From NCBI RefSeq assembly GCF_000425405.1, contig NZ_AUDJ01000002.1, forward strand, positions 186,001-250,000: DNA of 64,000 nucleotides, written 5' to 3'. Of this stretch, positions 35,840-46,300 are shown piece after piece. Source of the stretch: Ferrimonas kyonanensis DSM 18153. Its GTDB lineage: Bacteria > Pseudomonadota > Gammaproteobacteria > Enterobacterales > Shewanellaceae. Within the stretch, counting starts at the first letter, position 1; each line of letters opens with the position of its first letter. The translations under genes were made by a program, and so were the position numbers. The notes below the pieces were generated by a model that was not told where the DNA came from, did no database searches, and saw only the letters and a list, made by a program, of their open reading frames with translations.

Positions 35840-36556
35840 ATGGCCGCCAGGAACGCACACATGATCAAAATCTCCGGCCTGTCCAAGCGCTACGCCATGG
35901 GCGACAGCACAGTGGACGCCTTAAATGACGTCAATCTCAGCATTGATGAGGGTGAATTTGTTGCCATCATGGGGCCGTCGGGCTCCGGTAAGTCCACTTT
36001 GATGAACCTGATTGGCTGCCTGGATCAACCCAGTGACGGCCATTACCTGCTGGCCGGTCAGCCTGTTGACCAGCAGGACGACGCCGTCTTGTCCCAAATA
36101 CGTAATGAGCGCATCGGTTTTGTGTTTCAGAGCTTTCATCTGCTGCCACGCATGACGGCTCTGGACAACGTGATGTTGCCGCTGCGTTATCGACGCAGCG
36201 CCGGCGATGCCCGGGCAGATTTCGAGCGAGCCAGGCAGTTGCTGACCCGGGTCGGTCTGGGCGACCGGCTGAATCACCGCCCTAACCAGTTGTCCGGTGG
36301 TCAGCGTCAGCGCGTAGCCATTGCCCGGGCGTTGATCAATCAGCCGGCCATTTTGCTGGCTGACGAACCCACCGGTGCGCTGGACAGCCGCACTTCCGAC
36401 GACATCCTGGCCCTGTTTAAAGAACTCAATGCCCAGGGCCAGACCGTGGTGCTGGTTACCCATGAAGAGGAGGTGGCCCGCCATGCCAGACGGATCGTAT
36501 GGATGCGTGACGGTCGCATTGAGAAGCTGGAGGGCGGTGCCAATGATGCGGCTTAG
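35840..36556 (+). CDS. ABC efflux ATPase (MacB/LolD type)
   Basis: A 238-residue ATP-binding protein. Walker A GPSGSGKST (residues 45-53), Q-loop FVFQSFHLLPRMTALDNVMLPL typical of the MacB/LolD (type VII) group, signature LSGGQRQR, Walker B AILLADEP and switch HEEEVAR. The ATG at 35840 follows GGGGGCCAGGG; a second Met at residue 8 is also possible. It is the first of five overlapping genes ending in a MacB-type permease, so it powers a mechanotransmission-type exporter in which adaptors link the permease to an outer-membrane channel. Confidence 0.9.
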   Translation: MAARNAHMIKISGLSKRYAMGDSTVDALNDVNLSIDEGEFVAIMGPSGSGKSTLMNLIGCLDQPSDGHYLLAGQPVDQQDDAVLSQIRNERIGFVFQSFHLLPRMTALDNVMLPLRYRRSAGDARADFERARQLLTRVGLGDRLNHRPNQLSGGQRQRVAIARALINQPAILLADEPTGALDSRTSDDILALFKELNAQGQTVVLVTHEEEVARHARRIVWMRDGRIEKLEGGANDAA

Positions 36557-37505
36557 TGGGTTGCTGCTGGTTCTCATGGTCTCTCCGGCGCCGCTGCTGG
36601 CCCAGGCCCAGTCGTTGCTGCTCACCGGCGAGGTCAGTTCCTCTCAGGCTCAGAGCCTGACGGTCCCCAGGGCCGGCCGGGCCTGGCGCTATCAGATTCA
36701 ATGGATGGCGCCGGAGGGAGAGATGGTCCGCGCCGGTGATCCTGTGGTGGTGTTTGACAAGAGTGGCGTGTCGGGGCAGATCGATCAGTTTCAGGCGGCG
36801 CTGATTCGTGTGGATGCGGCGGTGCAGGCCAAGCAGGTGGAGCTGAAACAGCAGCGGTTACAGGCCGAGTTTGAGGTGACCGAGAAGCGATTGTTGAGGG
36901 AGAAGGCGCAGCTGGACGCCGAGGTTCCGGCGGACTTTCAAAGCCCCAAGGAGTATGCCGACAAGCAGTTTGAGCTGATGAAGGCCGGCGCCGAACTGGC
37001 GAAATCGAAACGGGCGCTGGCGGAGGTTGAGCGGGCGTCGTTGGAGGAGATGCGAAAGCTCACCATCGATCGGGATAAAGCGCAGCTGGAGCTCAGCAAT
37101 GCCGAACAACTGATGACTAACCTCGAATTGACCGCTAACCACGATGGGCCGATGATCTACGCCCGTCAGCCTTGGGACGGAGCTAAGACCGAAGTTGGGG
37201 ATACGGTCCAGGTCGGAACCCAGGTGGCAACCATTCCCGGCGTCGACGGCCTGCAGGTGCAGGCCTGGGCCAATGAGGTGGACATCGATCGGGTCAAGGT
37301 CGGTATGGACGCGCAACTGACTCTGGATGCCAGGCAGGATCGGCAATTGAGCGGAACCGTGACTAAGGTGGCTCTCAAAGCCGAGCGCCGCCATGGCTGG
37401 GGCGAAAGCAATTGGTTTTTGGTCAATGTGGCCCTGAACCAGGGCGAATCGGTAACGCTGGTGCCCGGAATGAGCGTACTGGTGGCGCTGGAGGTGAGCC
37501 AATGA
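36543..37505 (+). CDS. Periplasmic adaptor, HlyD-like (first of three)
   Basis: A 320-residue protein with a cleavable signal peptide (MMRLSGLLLVLMVSPAPLLAQA). A split lipoyl domain (RYQIQWMAPEGEMVRAGDPVVVFDKSGV) is followed by a long coiled coil (about residues 75-195) and a beta-barrel part. It overlaps the ATPase gene by 14 bases, with GGAGGG at -9. It is clearly homologous to the next gene product (shared W-x-YQI-x-x-APEG pattern), so the two arose by duplication. It would contact the permease and a TolC-like channel, as MacA does. Confidence 0.8.
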   Translation: MMRLSGLLLVLMVSPAPLLAQAQSLLLTGEVSSSQAQSLTVPRAGRAWRYQIQWMAPEGEMVRAGDPVVVFDKSGVSGQIDQFQAALIRVDAAVQAKQVELKQQRLQAEFEVTEKRLLREKAQLDAEVPADFQSPKEYADKQFELMKAGAELAKSKRALAEVERASLEEMRKLTIDRDKAQLELSNAEQLMTNLELTANHDGPMIYARQPWDGAKTEVGDTVQVGTQVATIPGVDGLQVQAWANEVDIDRVKVGMDAQLTLDARQDRQLSGTVTKVALKAERRHGWGESNWFLVNVALNQGESVTLVPGMSVLVALEVSQ

Positions 37506-38482
37506 GAGTTGGATTGATGGCCGCCATGCTGGTTCTGCTGTGTGCCTGTCAGCCTCAGCCGGTCACGGAGACGCCTGAGACGGCGACGGTGGAAACGCCG
37601 ATTCAGGTCAGCGGTGAGCTGGTGTCGGTCGATTCGCTGGGGGTATCGCCTCCGCCGGTCCGTCGCCAATGGCAGTATCAGATTAAGTATCTGGCGCCGG
37701 AAGGAAAGCCCATTGCCAAAGGGGAGCTACTGGTGGTTCTGGACGCCTCGGATCTGGAGCAGAGGCTGCAACTGCGTCAGGCGGATCTGGATGAGGTGCA
37801 ACAGGACATCGAAACCTCGACCCTTCGCAATGAGAAGCAACTGCAGGAGCTGAAGCTGCAACTGGCCGAAGCCAAGATGAATCAAGAGAAAGCCCTGAGA
37901 AAGTACCAGATACAGGACGACAGCGTGGCGGCGCTCGAGCGGAAGAAATACCGCCGTGATGCCGACATCGCCGAGGCCAGGGTGGCGCTGATCGAACAAA
38001 AGCTGGTGCTGGAGCGGCAGGGCGTGCGACAGCGACTGGCGATGTTGGAGGGGGACCGTCAGCGTTGGCAGGCCCAGGTGAATCAGCTGAGCGCCGACAT
38101 TGGACGCATGACCATCGTCGCGCCAAGGGCCGGCATGGTGGTGGTTGGCACCTCCATGGAGGGGGCAAAGCTCAAGCCCGGTGCCTCGGTGTACGCCGGT
38201 GATGACATTGTGCGCTTGCCGGATCTGTCGAAGATGGCGGTGCAGTTGGCCATTCCCGAGGTCGAGGCCCGCCGGGTCAACAAGGGTCAAAAGGTGAAAA
38301 TTAAACTCGACGCCAGCCCGGAGCGGCCGTTCTACGGTCAACTGACCGACATCAGCCCGGTATTCCGGCGCAAGAATCAGGAGGTGCCTGTGGTGGTGTT
38401 TGATGCCCTGGCGACCATCGATACCCCGGATCCTCAGTTGATGCGCCCGGGCATGACCGCCAAAGTGGAGATACTGCCGTGA
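37502..38482 (+). CDS. Lipoprotein adaptor, HlyD-like (second of three)
   Basis: A 326-residue predicted lipoprotein (signal LMAAMLVLLCAC with Cys-16 as acceptor). The lipoyl half QYQIKYLAPEGKPIAKGELLVVLD, a coiled coil at about residues 85-200 and the half RMTIVAPRAGMVVVG identify it as a membrane-fusion protein, homologous to the gene before it. Its ATG overlaps the preceding stop (ATGA). Lipid anchoring versus the cleaved signal of the first adaptor suggests different positions within the complex. Confidence 0.8.
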   Translation: MRVGLMAAMLVLLCACQPQPVTETPETATVETPIQVSGELVSVDSLGVSPPPVRRQWQYQIKYLAPEGKPIAKGELLVVLDASDLEQRLQLRQADLDEVQQDIETSTLRNEKQLQELKLQLAEAKMNQEKALRKYQIQDDSVAALERKKYRRDADIAEARVALIEQKLVLERQGVRQRLAMLEGDRQRWQAQVNQLSADIGRMTIVAPRAGMVVVGTSMEGAKLKPGASVYAGDDIVRLPDLSKMAVQLAIPEVEARRVNKGQKVKIKLDASPERPFYGQLTDISPVFRRKNQEVPVVVFDALATIDTPDPQLMRPGMTAKVEILP

Positions 38483-39675
38483 GGAACGCCGCAATCATGA
38501 TGTTGGCCCTGGGCCTGTTGGGTGGCTGTGGTCAACCGCAGCGGGACGCGGTGCTGACGGTGACCGTGACCCCGGGGCCGTTTGAACATCGAATCGATGC
38601 CCGCGGGCAGCTGGAGCCCGCCACGGCGGTGTCGGTATCGGTGCCGTCGTCGCTGCGTGGCCCGCAGAGCTTGTCCTGGGTGGCAGATAACTTCACCCCG
38701 GTAACACAAGGGCAGGTGGTGGCCAGGCTCGATGCCAGTCGTCAGCAGTTGGATGCCAGAATGGCTCAGTTTGAGATCGACAAGTTGGTGATCGACGGCC
38801 TGCTTCAACAGGGAAAAGACGGCAACTTGCTGGATGAGATCGATACTGGCCAGGTTGTGACCCGTCGGGAGCGAGAGTTGGCAGAGCGGTTCTTCAGTGA
38901 CGATCCACGGGTCTATTCCCGCATCGAGGTGATCGACAACATGCGCAATAAGGGCTACCTGGATGCCAAACTGGGCTACCTGGAGTGGGACCTGGGTGAG
39001 CAGAGCCATCGTTCGGCGGCGGAGCAGCAGCTGATCGAGCTTAAGCAACGGGGTCATAAGGCCAAGGTGGACCGGGCTCAGGGCAACCTGAAAAAGATGG
39101 AGGTCGTGGCCCCTGCCGATGGACTGTTTGTACTCAGCAGCGGCTTCAGGGGCCGCCCGGTGGTCAGTGGTGATACCGTCTGGTCAGGAATGTCCATCGG
39201 CCAGATCCCGGACCTGTCGCGGATGGAAGCCAGAATGTATGTGCTGGAGTCCGAAGCCGCGGGCCTGGCGGTCGGGCAGTCGGTGAAGCTGTACCTGGAT
39301 GCCTACCCGCAGCGGATGATTCAGGGCACCATCACCCAGGTGGATACTCTGGCCAAACCCAGGGAGGACAATTCACCGGTGAATTACTTTGGTTTTACCG
39401 TGGCGCTGGCTCACACCGATACCGAGGTGATGTTTCCCGGACGGGAGTTGACCGGTCAGGTTGAGGTGGAGCGCCAAAAGCAGGTGATCAGTGTGCCCAA
39501 TCAATCGCTGTATCAGAAAGACGGTCGTCGCTGGGTGTATTTGCAGCAGGGAGACCGATTTGTCGAGCGCACGGTCACCACCGGAGCCCGCAGTGTCAAC
39601 CGTACGGTCATTGTCGATGGGCTCGGTGACGGCGATGCCATCGCATTGGTGAAGCCCAGGGAGGTGCGCCAATGA
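38479..39675 (+). CDS. Lipoprotein adaptor, MacA/HlyD-like (third of three)
   Basis: A 398-residue predicted lipoprotein (lipobox LGGC, Cys-17). It starts at a GTG that overlaps the preceding stop. It differs from the two other adaptors by its length and an extra C-terminal domain (ISVPNQSLYQKDGRRWVYLQQGDRFVERTVTTGARS), the membrane-proximal domain found in MacA-type proteins. The segment between the lipoyl halves contains a coiled coil at about residues 90-205. It overlaps the permease gene by 4 bases. Confidence 0.8.
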   Translation: MRNAAIMMLALGLLGGCGQPQRDAVLTVTVTPGPFEHRIDARGQLEPATAVSVSVPSSLRGPQSLSWVADNFTPVTQGQVVARLDASRQQLDARMAQFEIDKLVIDGLLQQGKDGNLLDEIDTGQVVTRRERELAERFFSDDPRVYSRIEVIDNMRNKGYLDAKLGYLEWDLGEQSHRSAAEQQLIELKQRGHKAKVDRAQGNLKKMEVVAPADGLFVLSSGFRGRPVVSGDTVWSGMSIGQIPDLSRMEARMYVLESEAAGLAVGQSVKLYLDAYPQRMIQGTITQVDTLAKPREDNSPVNYFGFTVALAHTDTEVMFPGRELTGQVEVERQKQVISVPNQSLYQKDGRRWVYLQQGDRFVERTVTTGARSVNRTVIVDGLGDGDAIALVKPREVRQ

Positions 39676-40907
39676 TGGGGTGGAGTGAAATTCGTCAGGC
39701 TCTGGGACAGATGGTGCACCACAAACTGCGTACCGGGTTAACCTTGCTGGGGATGATCTTTGGGGTCGGAGCCGTGATTGCCATGCTCAGTATTGGCGAA
39801 GGGGCGGAGCGGGAAGCGCTGTCGATGATCGAGTCGATGGGGCTGCGTAACGTTGTGGTGGAGAGCCGCCCCAGTGAAGGCGAGGCGCGCAAGTCGGTGC
39901 GCGAACACAGTGTTGGTCTGTCGCTGGGAGACGTCCACAGCGCCCTGGATACCCTGACCTTCATTGACGACTGGAGTGCGGAAAAGCAGGTCAGGGTGTT
40001 TACCCTGTTCAGCCGCCACGGCCGCAGCGATGCCCGGGTCAGTGGGGTGACACCCAGCCACTTCGGTCTGGCCAGTATGAACCTGGAAAACGGGCGCTTT
40101 TTTACCGAGGCGGAGGACCGTCATTATCGTCAGGTGGCGGTGCTGGGCCCCGAAGCCGCCCAGGGGCTGTTTCCCTCTGGTGAGGCCATCGGTCAGCGCA
40201 TCAAGGTCAATCACCAGTGGTTCGAAGTGGTGGGCGTGCTGGCAGATAAGGGGCAGCAGAAGTCGAAAATCGAAGGGGTTAAACTGGGGGGCGAGCGCAA
40301 TCAGGTGTTTATTCCCCTACATACCGCACTGAAAAAACTGGCGTTTAAGCCGCTTGATGATCAATTGGATGCAGTGAAGCTGCAACTGGGTCCCGGCATC
40401 GATGCGCCGTTGGCGGCGGCCAGCATCGATCATTTGTTGTCGCGTCGCCACGGCGGTGAGTTTGATTACCAGGTGGTGGTGCCGGCGGACTTGCTGGCGC
40501 AATACCAACAGACGCAACGGATCTTCAATATTGTGATGGCCTGCGTGGCGGGAATTTCGTTGTTGGTCGGTGGCATCGGCATTATGAACATCATGCTGGC
40601 CACGGTGATGGAGCGCACCACCGAGATTGGCCTGTTGCGAGCTTTGGGGGCCACCAAGGCCGACATCGCCCGTCAGTTTATCATCGAGTCGCTGGTGATT
40701 GCCGCTTCTGGCGGCCTGATCGGCATCGTCGCCGGCATGTTGTTGTCACTGGTGATCGGGGCGTACGCCGACTGGCAGGTGGCCTGGTCGGCCTATTCAC
40801 TGTTGCTGTCGGTGGGGGTCTGCATGATCATCGGGGTATTGTTCGGTTGGTACCCGGCCAAAAAGGCCGCCGGACTGGATCCCATCGTGGCTCTGCAACG
40901 AGACTAA
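39672..40907 (+). CDS. MacB-like ABC permease (FtsX fold)
   Basis: A 411-residue inner-membrane protein with four helices: one near residues 20-43, then a large periplasmic MacB_PCD domain (about 45-275), then three helices near 290-395. The signature TEIGLLRALGATKADIARQFIIESLVI and GWYPAKKAAGLDPIVALQRD endings are those of MacB/LolCE permeases. The separate ATPase gene starts the operon, unlike E. coli MacB where both are fused. Cargo is unknown; peptides, siderophores, antibiotics or lipoproteins are handled by relatives. Confidence 0.9.
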   Translation: MMGWSEIRQALGQMVHHKLRTGLTLLGMIFGVGAVIAMLSIGEGAEREALSMIESMGLRNVVVESRPSEGEARKSVREHSVGLSLGDVHSALDTLTFIDDWSAEKQVRVFTLFSRHGRSDARVSGVTPSHFGLASMNLENGRFFTEAEDRHYRQVAVLGPEAAQGLFPSGEAIGQRIKVNHQWFEVVGVLADKGQQKSKIEGVKLGGERNQVFIPLHTALKKLAFKPLDDQLDAVKLQLGPGIDAPLAAASIDHLLSRRHGGEFDYQVVVPADLLAQYQQTQRIFNIVMACVAGISLLVGGIGIMNIMLATVMERTTEIGLLRALGATKADIARQFIIESLVIAASGGLIGIVAGMLLSLVIGAYADWQVAWSAYSLLLSVGVCMIIGVLFGWYPAKKAAGLDPIVALQRD

Positions 40908-41021
40908 GCGACGCAAGCACAAGGAAAAGATGTCGATTTGATGATCCTGGCCAAGGTCGCTGGCGAGACAGTGGAATCGGTCTAAGCTAAGGGAATGCCC
41001 AAATGGATTTGGTGTTTCCCT

Positions 41022-42194
41022 ATGAAGGATTGGTTCGACGCGTTTACGGTGCAGTCCAAGTTAACAATGCTGTATCTGCTGCCCTTGCTGGCGTTGCTGG
41101 CCTGGGTGCTGTTGGGGGCCTGGGGCCGCACCGAGGCTCTGGTGCGTCACTGGCAACTGCCGGAAACGGCGCAACTGCTGCAAGAGGGGATGACGCTGTC
41201 ATCGTTACTGCAGCAGGAGCGACGCCAGTTCAGCGCGCTTCCCTCCGTCAATACTCCCATCGAAGTGATGACCATGGTCCTGAGGACCGACATGGCGATA
41301 CGGGACTTCGACCTGGCTCAGCGACGTTGGCTGGGCGGCAATGAGGCGTTCTGGCCCAGCCATACCGCCCTCAATCAATCCCTGGCTCAGTTGCCAGTGA
41401 TGCGCAGTGGCCATCAGCGTGGTGGGGTGTCGGATCAGCAATTGCGCGGATTGTACACTCAGATTCAAAGGCAGTTGCATGGCTTTTTGTCGCGATTGCT
41501 GGCCTCCGGGCCCGAGGCGGAGGGGGTGAACCGAGGTGGCGCCCTGATGGCGGCAGTGCGGGCGTCGGAGCGGCTGGCGCAGTTGCCGCTGGCGCCAGCA
41601 CAGGCTCGGCACCTTCAGGCCGAGTTCAATCTCCATCTGGCTCAGTATCGCAGTCGTCTCAATCCGAAATCTGCCGGCTTGGGGGCGCGGGTGCCGCCGA
41701 CAGGGCTGGCGCCACTGACCGCGGCGGATGCCGGAGACAGTGAGGCCCTGACTCAGCGTCAACAGCGCTTGGCGTGGCACGTGGCCATTGAGCATCAGTT
41801 AACCCGGGGCAGCCTGTTGGCGGCCTGGCAACGTAGCCTGACGAGCTGGGTGAGCTACCTGCTGGTGGCAGCCGGCTTGCTGATGGCGCTGGGCTATGGT
41901 TGCCGCAGTGTCGCCACTCAGCTGTATCGTCGAATCAGCGGGCTGTCCTTGGCCCTGAGGGCGGTCGATCAACAGAAAAATTACCAGGTTCGGTTGATGG
42001 CGGACAGCCCGGATGAATTAGGGACCATCAGCACCAGCCTCAATGGCGTGTTGACCGATGCGGACACCGCCCGCCGTGAATTGGCATTGGCCAAACGCCA
42101 CCTGCAGGCGCAGCAGCGGGCAACCGAGGTGTTGGCGCGCTGCAACCCCAAGGTCACGCCGCTGCACGACCCGCTGTCGACCCTGTCCAGTTGA
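41022..42194 (+). CDS. HAMP membrane sensor protein without output domain (NIT-like)
   Basis: A 390-residue membrane protein with TM1 near residues 15-35, an all-helical periplasmic region (SSLLQQERRQFSAL resembles the LQxERG start of nitrate/nitrite-sensing NIT domains), TM2 near 275-295, and a HAMP domain (RISGLSLALRAVD...SPDELGTISTSLNGVL). It then stops after a short coiled coil, with no methyl-accepting, kinase, GGDEF or ANTAR output. The ATG at 41022 fits the family start MKDWFDAF...; an ATG at 40995 preceded by AAGGGA is an alternative. It may be a truncated chemoreceptor or work with a partner. Confidence 0.7.
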   Translation: MKDWFDAFTVQSKLTMLYLLPLLALLAWVLLGAWGRTEALVRHWQLPETAQLLQEGMTLSSLLQQERRQFSALPSVNTPIEVMTMVLRTDMAIRDFDLAQRRWLGGNEAFWPSHTALNQSLAQLPVMRSGHQRGGVSDQQLRGLYTQIQRQLHGFLSRLLASGPEAEGVNRGGALMAAVRASERLAQLPLAPAQARHLQAEFNLHLAQYRSRLNPKSAGLGARVPPTGLAPLTAADAGDSEALTQRQQRLAWHVAIEHQLTRGSLLAAWQRSLTSWVSYLLVAAGLLMALGYGCRSVATQLYRRISGLSLALRAVDQQKNYQVRLMADSPDELGTISTSLNGVLTDADTARRELALAKRHLQAQQRATEVLARCNPKVTPLHDPLSTLSS

Positions 42195-42313
42195 TGAATG
42201 GTGCGGGCTATTTAGCCAGAGTGTTGCTGGACTTTACCGGACTTTACATTGCTTTACGCTACTGAGCCGATGGCTTCTTTACAATAGCCCCAGACACAGG
42301 TTGAGGGCAGGTA

Positions 42314-43393
42314 ATGAAAAGAGTTGTAGTGGCAGTGTGCGCATTGTTGGTTCTGGGAGGCTGCAACAGCGATGGCAGCGCCGCGGGCAAACCCCGAAAA
42401 GACAAGCCGGAGCGGGTGGTGACGGTGAGCAGCACCCTGGTGTCGTCGCAATCCATTGCCGAGTCCATTGAACTGGTGGGCAGCCTGCAGGCCGAGCAGT
42501 CGGTGTTTGTTGCGGCCGAAGTGGCCGGGCGGATTGCCAACATCGCGGTGACGCCGAATCAGGCCGTGTCCGCCGGACAGGTGCTGCTAACCCTGGATGA
42601 CAGCCTGTCGAAAGCCACCCTGGCTGAGGCTAGCGCCTACCTGGCCGATGAATCCCGAAAGCTGCAAGAGTACCAGCGTCTGGTGACCAACGCGGCCATT
42701 ACTCAAACCGAAATCGATGGCCAGCAGGCCAGTGTCGACATTGCCCAGGCGCGACTGGCCGCGGCCAAAGCTCAGTTTGACTACCACAGCGTTAAGGCGC
42801 CGTTTGCCGGCACTCTGGGGCTGGTGGACGTTAATCTTGGCCAGAGGGTCGGCTCCGGCGACGCGCTGATCTCGCTGGATGACTTGTCCAGTATGCGATT
42901 GGATCTCAATGTGCCCGAGCATTTGCTGTCGCGGGTGTTTGTTGGCATGCCGGTAGAAGCCAGTGTGTCCGCCTGGCCGTCGCAGGCCTTTCGCGGCGAG
43001 GTGGTGGCCATCGACTCCAGGGTGCAGCAACGAAGCCTCAACCTGCGCATGCAGGTGCGGTTTGATAATCCGCAGCAGCTGTTGAAACCGGGCATGTTGG
43101 CGCAGGTGACATTGGCGTTCTCTCCCATGGAGCACCCGGTGATACCGGTGCAGGCGCTGGAGTACTCCGGAACCAAGCGTTATGTGTATCTGATTGACGA
43201 CCAGCAACGGGTTCAACGCAGTGAGGTGCACCTGGGCACTCGGGTCGACAATCGAGTGTTGATTGAACAGGGCTTGGCCGTGGGCGACCGAATCGTGGTT
43301 CAGGGGCTGGTTAACATGAAAGATGGCATTCGGATCAAGGATCTGAGTTTGGCAACCGCCTCGGCAGGAGTGCACGCTGATGTGGCTCTCTGA
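42314..43393 (+). CDS. RND efflux periplasmic adaptor lipoprotein
   Basis: A 359-residue membrane-fusion lipoprotein (lipobox LGGC, Cys-17) of the AcrA/MexA type. The lipoyl halves (VFVAAEVAGRIANIAVTPNQAVSAGQVLLTLD and FDYHSVKAPFAGTLGLVDVNLGQRV) enclose a short hairpin coiled coil at about residues 100-155, followed by barrel and membrane-proximal domains. It overlaps the pump gene by 14 bases. It links the pump to an outer-membrane channel, not encoded here. Substrate range is unknown. Confidence 0.92.
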   Translation: MKRVVVAVCALLVLGGCNSDGSAAGKPRKDKPERVVTVSSTLVSSQSIAESIELVGSLQAEQSVFVAAEVAGRIANIAVTPNQAVSAGQVLLTLDDSLSKATLAEASAYLADESRKLQEYQRLVTNAAITQTEIDGQQASVDIAQARLAAAKAQFDYHSVKAPFAGTLGLVDVNLGQRVGSGDALISLDDLSSMRLDLNVPEHLLSRVFVGMPVEASVSAWPSQAFRGEVVAIDSRVQQRSLNLRMQVRFDNPQQLLKPGMLAQVTLAFSPMEHPVIPVQALEYSGTKRYVYLIDDQQRVQRSEVHLGTRVDNRVLIEQGLAVGDRIVVQGLVNMKDGIRIKDLSLATASAGVHADVAL

Positions 43394-46300
43394 TACCGCG
43401 GTGAAACGGCCGGTGGTGGCCATGGTGCTCAGTGCGCTGTTGTGCGTGTTTGGCTTGGTGTCGGTGTCCAAGCTGGCGGTGCGCGAGATGCCGGACGTGG
43501 AAAATCCGGTGGTGACCATCATGACCAACTATGACGGCGCTTCGGCGTCGATCATGGAGAGTCAGGTGACCTCCAATCTGGAGGACCAACTGTCTGGGAT
43601 CAGCGGGGTGAAAGAGATCACCTCGGTGACCCGTAACGGCATGTCTCGCATTACCATCGAGTTTGAGCTGGGCTGGAACTTGACCGAAGGGGTCAGTGAC
43701 GTTCGTGATGCGGTCGCCCGGGCTCAGCGCTCGTTACCGGATGAGGCCGACGAGCCGGTGGTGTCCAAGGACAACGGCACCGGAGAACCCTCGGTGTACG
43801 TGAATCTGAGTTCGACCCTGATGGATCGAACCGAACTGACCGATTACGCCCAACGGGTGGTGGAGGACCGCCTCAATCTGGTCAGTGGCGTCAGTTCGGT
43901 GCAGTTGGCCGGCGGACTGTACAAGGTGATGTACGTCAAGCTGGATCCGATGCGGATGGCCGGTCGCCAGGTCACCAGCAGTGACATCGTGGCGGCACTG
44001 CGAGCAGAAAACCTGGAGAGTCCCGGTGGTGAAGTGCGCAACGACGCTCTGGTGATGCCGGTGCGTACTCAGAGGCTGTACGCCCAGTCCCGGGATTTTG
44101 AGTATCTGGAGGTCGGGCGCAGCGACGACGACAGTCCTATCTATCTGAAAGACGTTGCCGATGTGGCCATTGGCGCCGAGAACGAAAGTTCCAGCTACAA
44201 GAGCAACGGCATCGCCAATGTCAGTTTGGGGGTGGTGCCCCAGTCCGACGCCAATCCGTTGAAGGTGGCCCAGGATGTGCACCTGGAAGTGGAGCGGATG
44301 CAGGCATTTTTGCCGGATGAGACCCAGTTGCAGGTGGACTACGACTCCACGGTGTTCATCAGTGAGTCGATCTCCGAGGTGTACGCCACCTTGATGATCA
44401 CCGGTGCCCTGGTGGTGTTGGTGCTGTATCTGTTTATTGGTCAGGCGCGGGCAACGCTGATTCCGGCGGTGACCGTTCCGGTGTCGTTGATCGCCGCCTT
44501 CATCGGTGCCTACGCCTTTGGCTATTCCATCAACCTGCTGACGCTGATGGCACTGATTCTGGCCATCGGTTTGGTGGTGGATGACGCCATTGTGGTGGTC
44601 GAGAACATCTACCACCACATTGAAAAGGGCACGCCGCCGCTATTGGCGGCGTACCGCGGCACCAAGGAGGTGGGTTTCGCAGTGCTGGCCACGACCCTGG
44701 TGTTGGTGATGGTGTTCCTGCCAATCTCCTTTATGGATGGAATGGTTGGGCTGTTGTTCACCGAATTCTCGATGATGCTGTCGTTGTCGGTGATCTTCTC
44801 GACGCTGATTGCTCTGACGCTGACGCCGGTACTGGGTTCCAGCTTGCTGCGCCCCAACCCCAAGCGCAATTCCGTGACCCGGGCGGTCGATGGCCTGTTT
44901 ATGGCTTTGGAGCGGGGCTATCGACGATTGCTGGTCTACGGTCTGAAGTGGCGGTTGGCGGCTCCGATGGTGATTGTTGCCTGCGTGCTGGGCAGTGGCT
45001 GGTTGTTGCAACAGGTGCCGGCGCAACTGGCACCGCAAGAGGACCGGGGTGTGCTGTTTGCCTTTGTTAAGGGCGCCGAGGGCACCAGTTTCAATCGCAT
45101 GTCCGCCAATATGGACCAGATTGAGCAGCGATTGCTGCCGCTACTGGGGCAGGGCGTGCTGAAGTCATTCAGTACCGAGACTCCGGCCTTTGGCGGGCGA
45201 ACCAGTGATCAGATCGGGTTTGTGATCATGCAACTGGAAGATTGGCAGGATCGGGACATGAGTGCCCAGCAGGCGCTGGGACTGATCAGTCGAACCTTGA
45301 GTGATCTGCCCGATGTCATGGTGCGGCCGATGATGCCCGGTTTTCGCGGCCGTTCCAGTGAACCGGTGCAGTTTGTCCTTGGTGGCACCGACTATCAGGA
45401 GCTGTTTACCTGGGCCCAGCAACTGCAGCATCTGGCCGAGGACAGCCCATACATGAACGGCGTGGAGCTGGATTACGCCGAAACCACACCGGAGCTGGTG
45501 GTGGAGGTCGACAGGAAACGGGCGGCGGAACTGGGTATCTCGGTAGCCGAGGTCTCGGATACCCTGGAGATCATGCTCGGAGGCCGCAGTGAAACCACCT
45601 TCGTCGATCGCGGCGAGGAGTACGATGTGTACCTGCGCGGTGATGAAAATGCCTTTAACGCCAGCAGTGATCTCAGTCGTATCTACCTGCGAGCCGCAAA
45701 CGGTGAACTGGTGACCCTGAATACCCTGGCGACCCTGACCGAAGTGGCGTCGGCTCAGCGGCTCGGCCATACCGATAAGCGCAAATCCATTGTCCTTAAG
45801 GCTAACCTCAGCGACGGCTATACCCTGGGCCAGGCGTTGGACTACCTGGATCAGCAGGCCATCGAGATGCTGCCCAAAGACATCTCCGTCGGTTACACCG
45901 GCGAGTCCAAGGACTTCAAGGAGAATCAGTCCAGTACCGCAATGGTGTTCGGCTTGGCGTTGTTGGTGGCCTACCTGGTTCTGGCGGCTCAGTTTGAGAG
46001 CTTCATCAATCCGCTGGTGGTGATGCTGACCGTGCCCATGGGGATTTTTGGTGGCCTGGCCGGGCTGTACCTCACCGGCCAGGGGCTGAATCTCTACAGC
46101 CAGATTGGCATGATCATGCTCATCGGTATGGTAACCAAAAACGGCATATTGATTGTGGAGTTTGCCAACCAGTTGCGGGATAGGGGCATGGCCTTTGAAC
46201 AGGCAATCACCGACGCCGCCTGTCGCCGCCTGCGTCCCATCATGATGACCGCCCTGACCACCCTGGCCGGTGCCATCCCGCTGATCCTGTCTAGCGGCGC

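Noticed and set aside
42195-42313. A frameshifted output domain after the HAMP sensor
   Set aside because: All three frames in these 119 bases contain early stops and lack kinase or MCP motifs before the RND adaptor begins.
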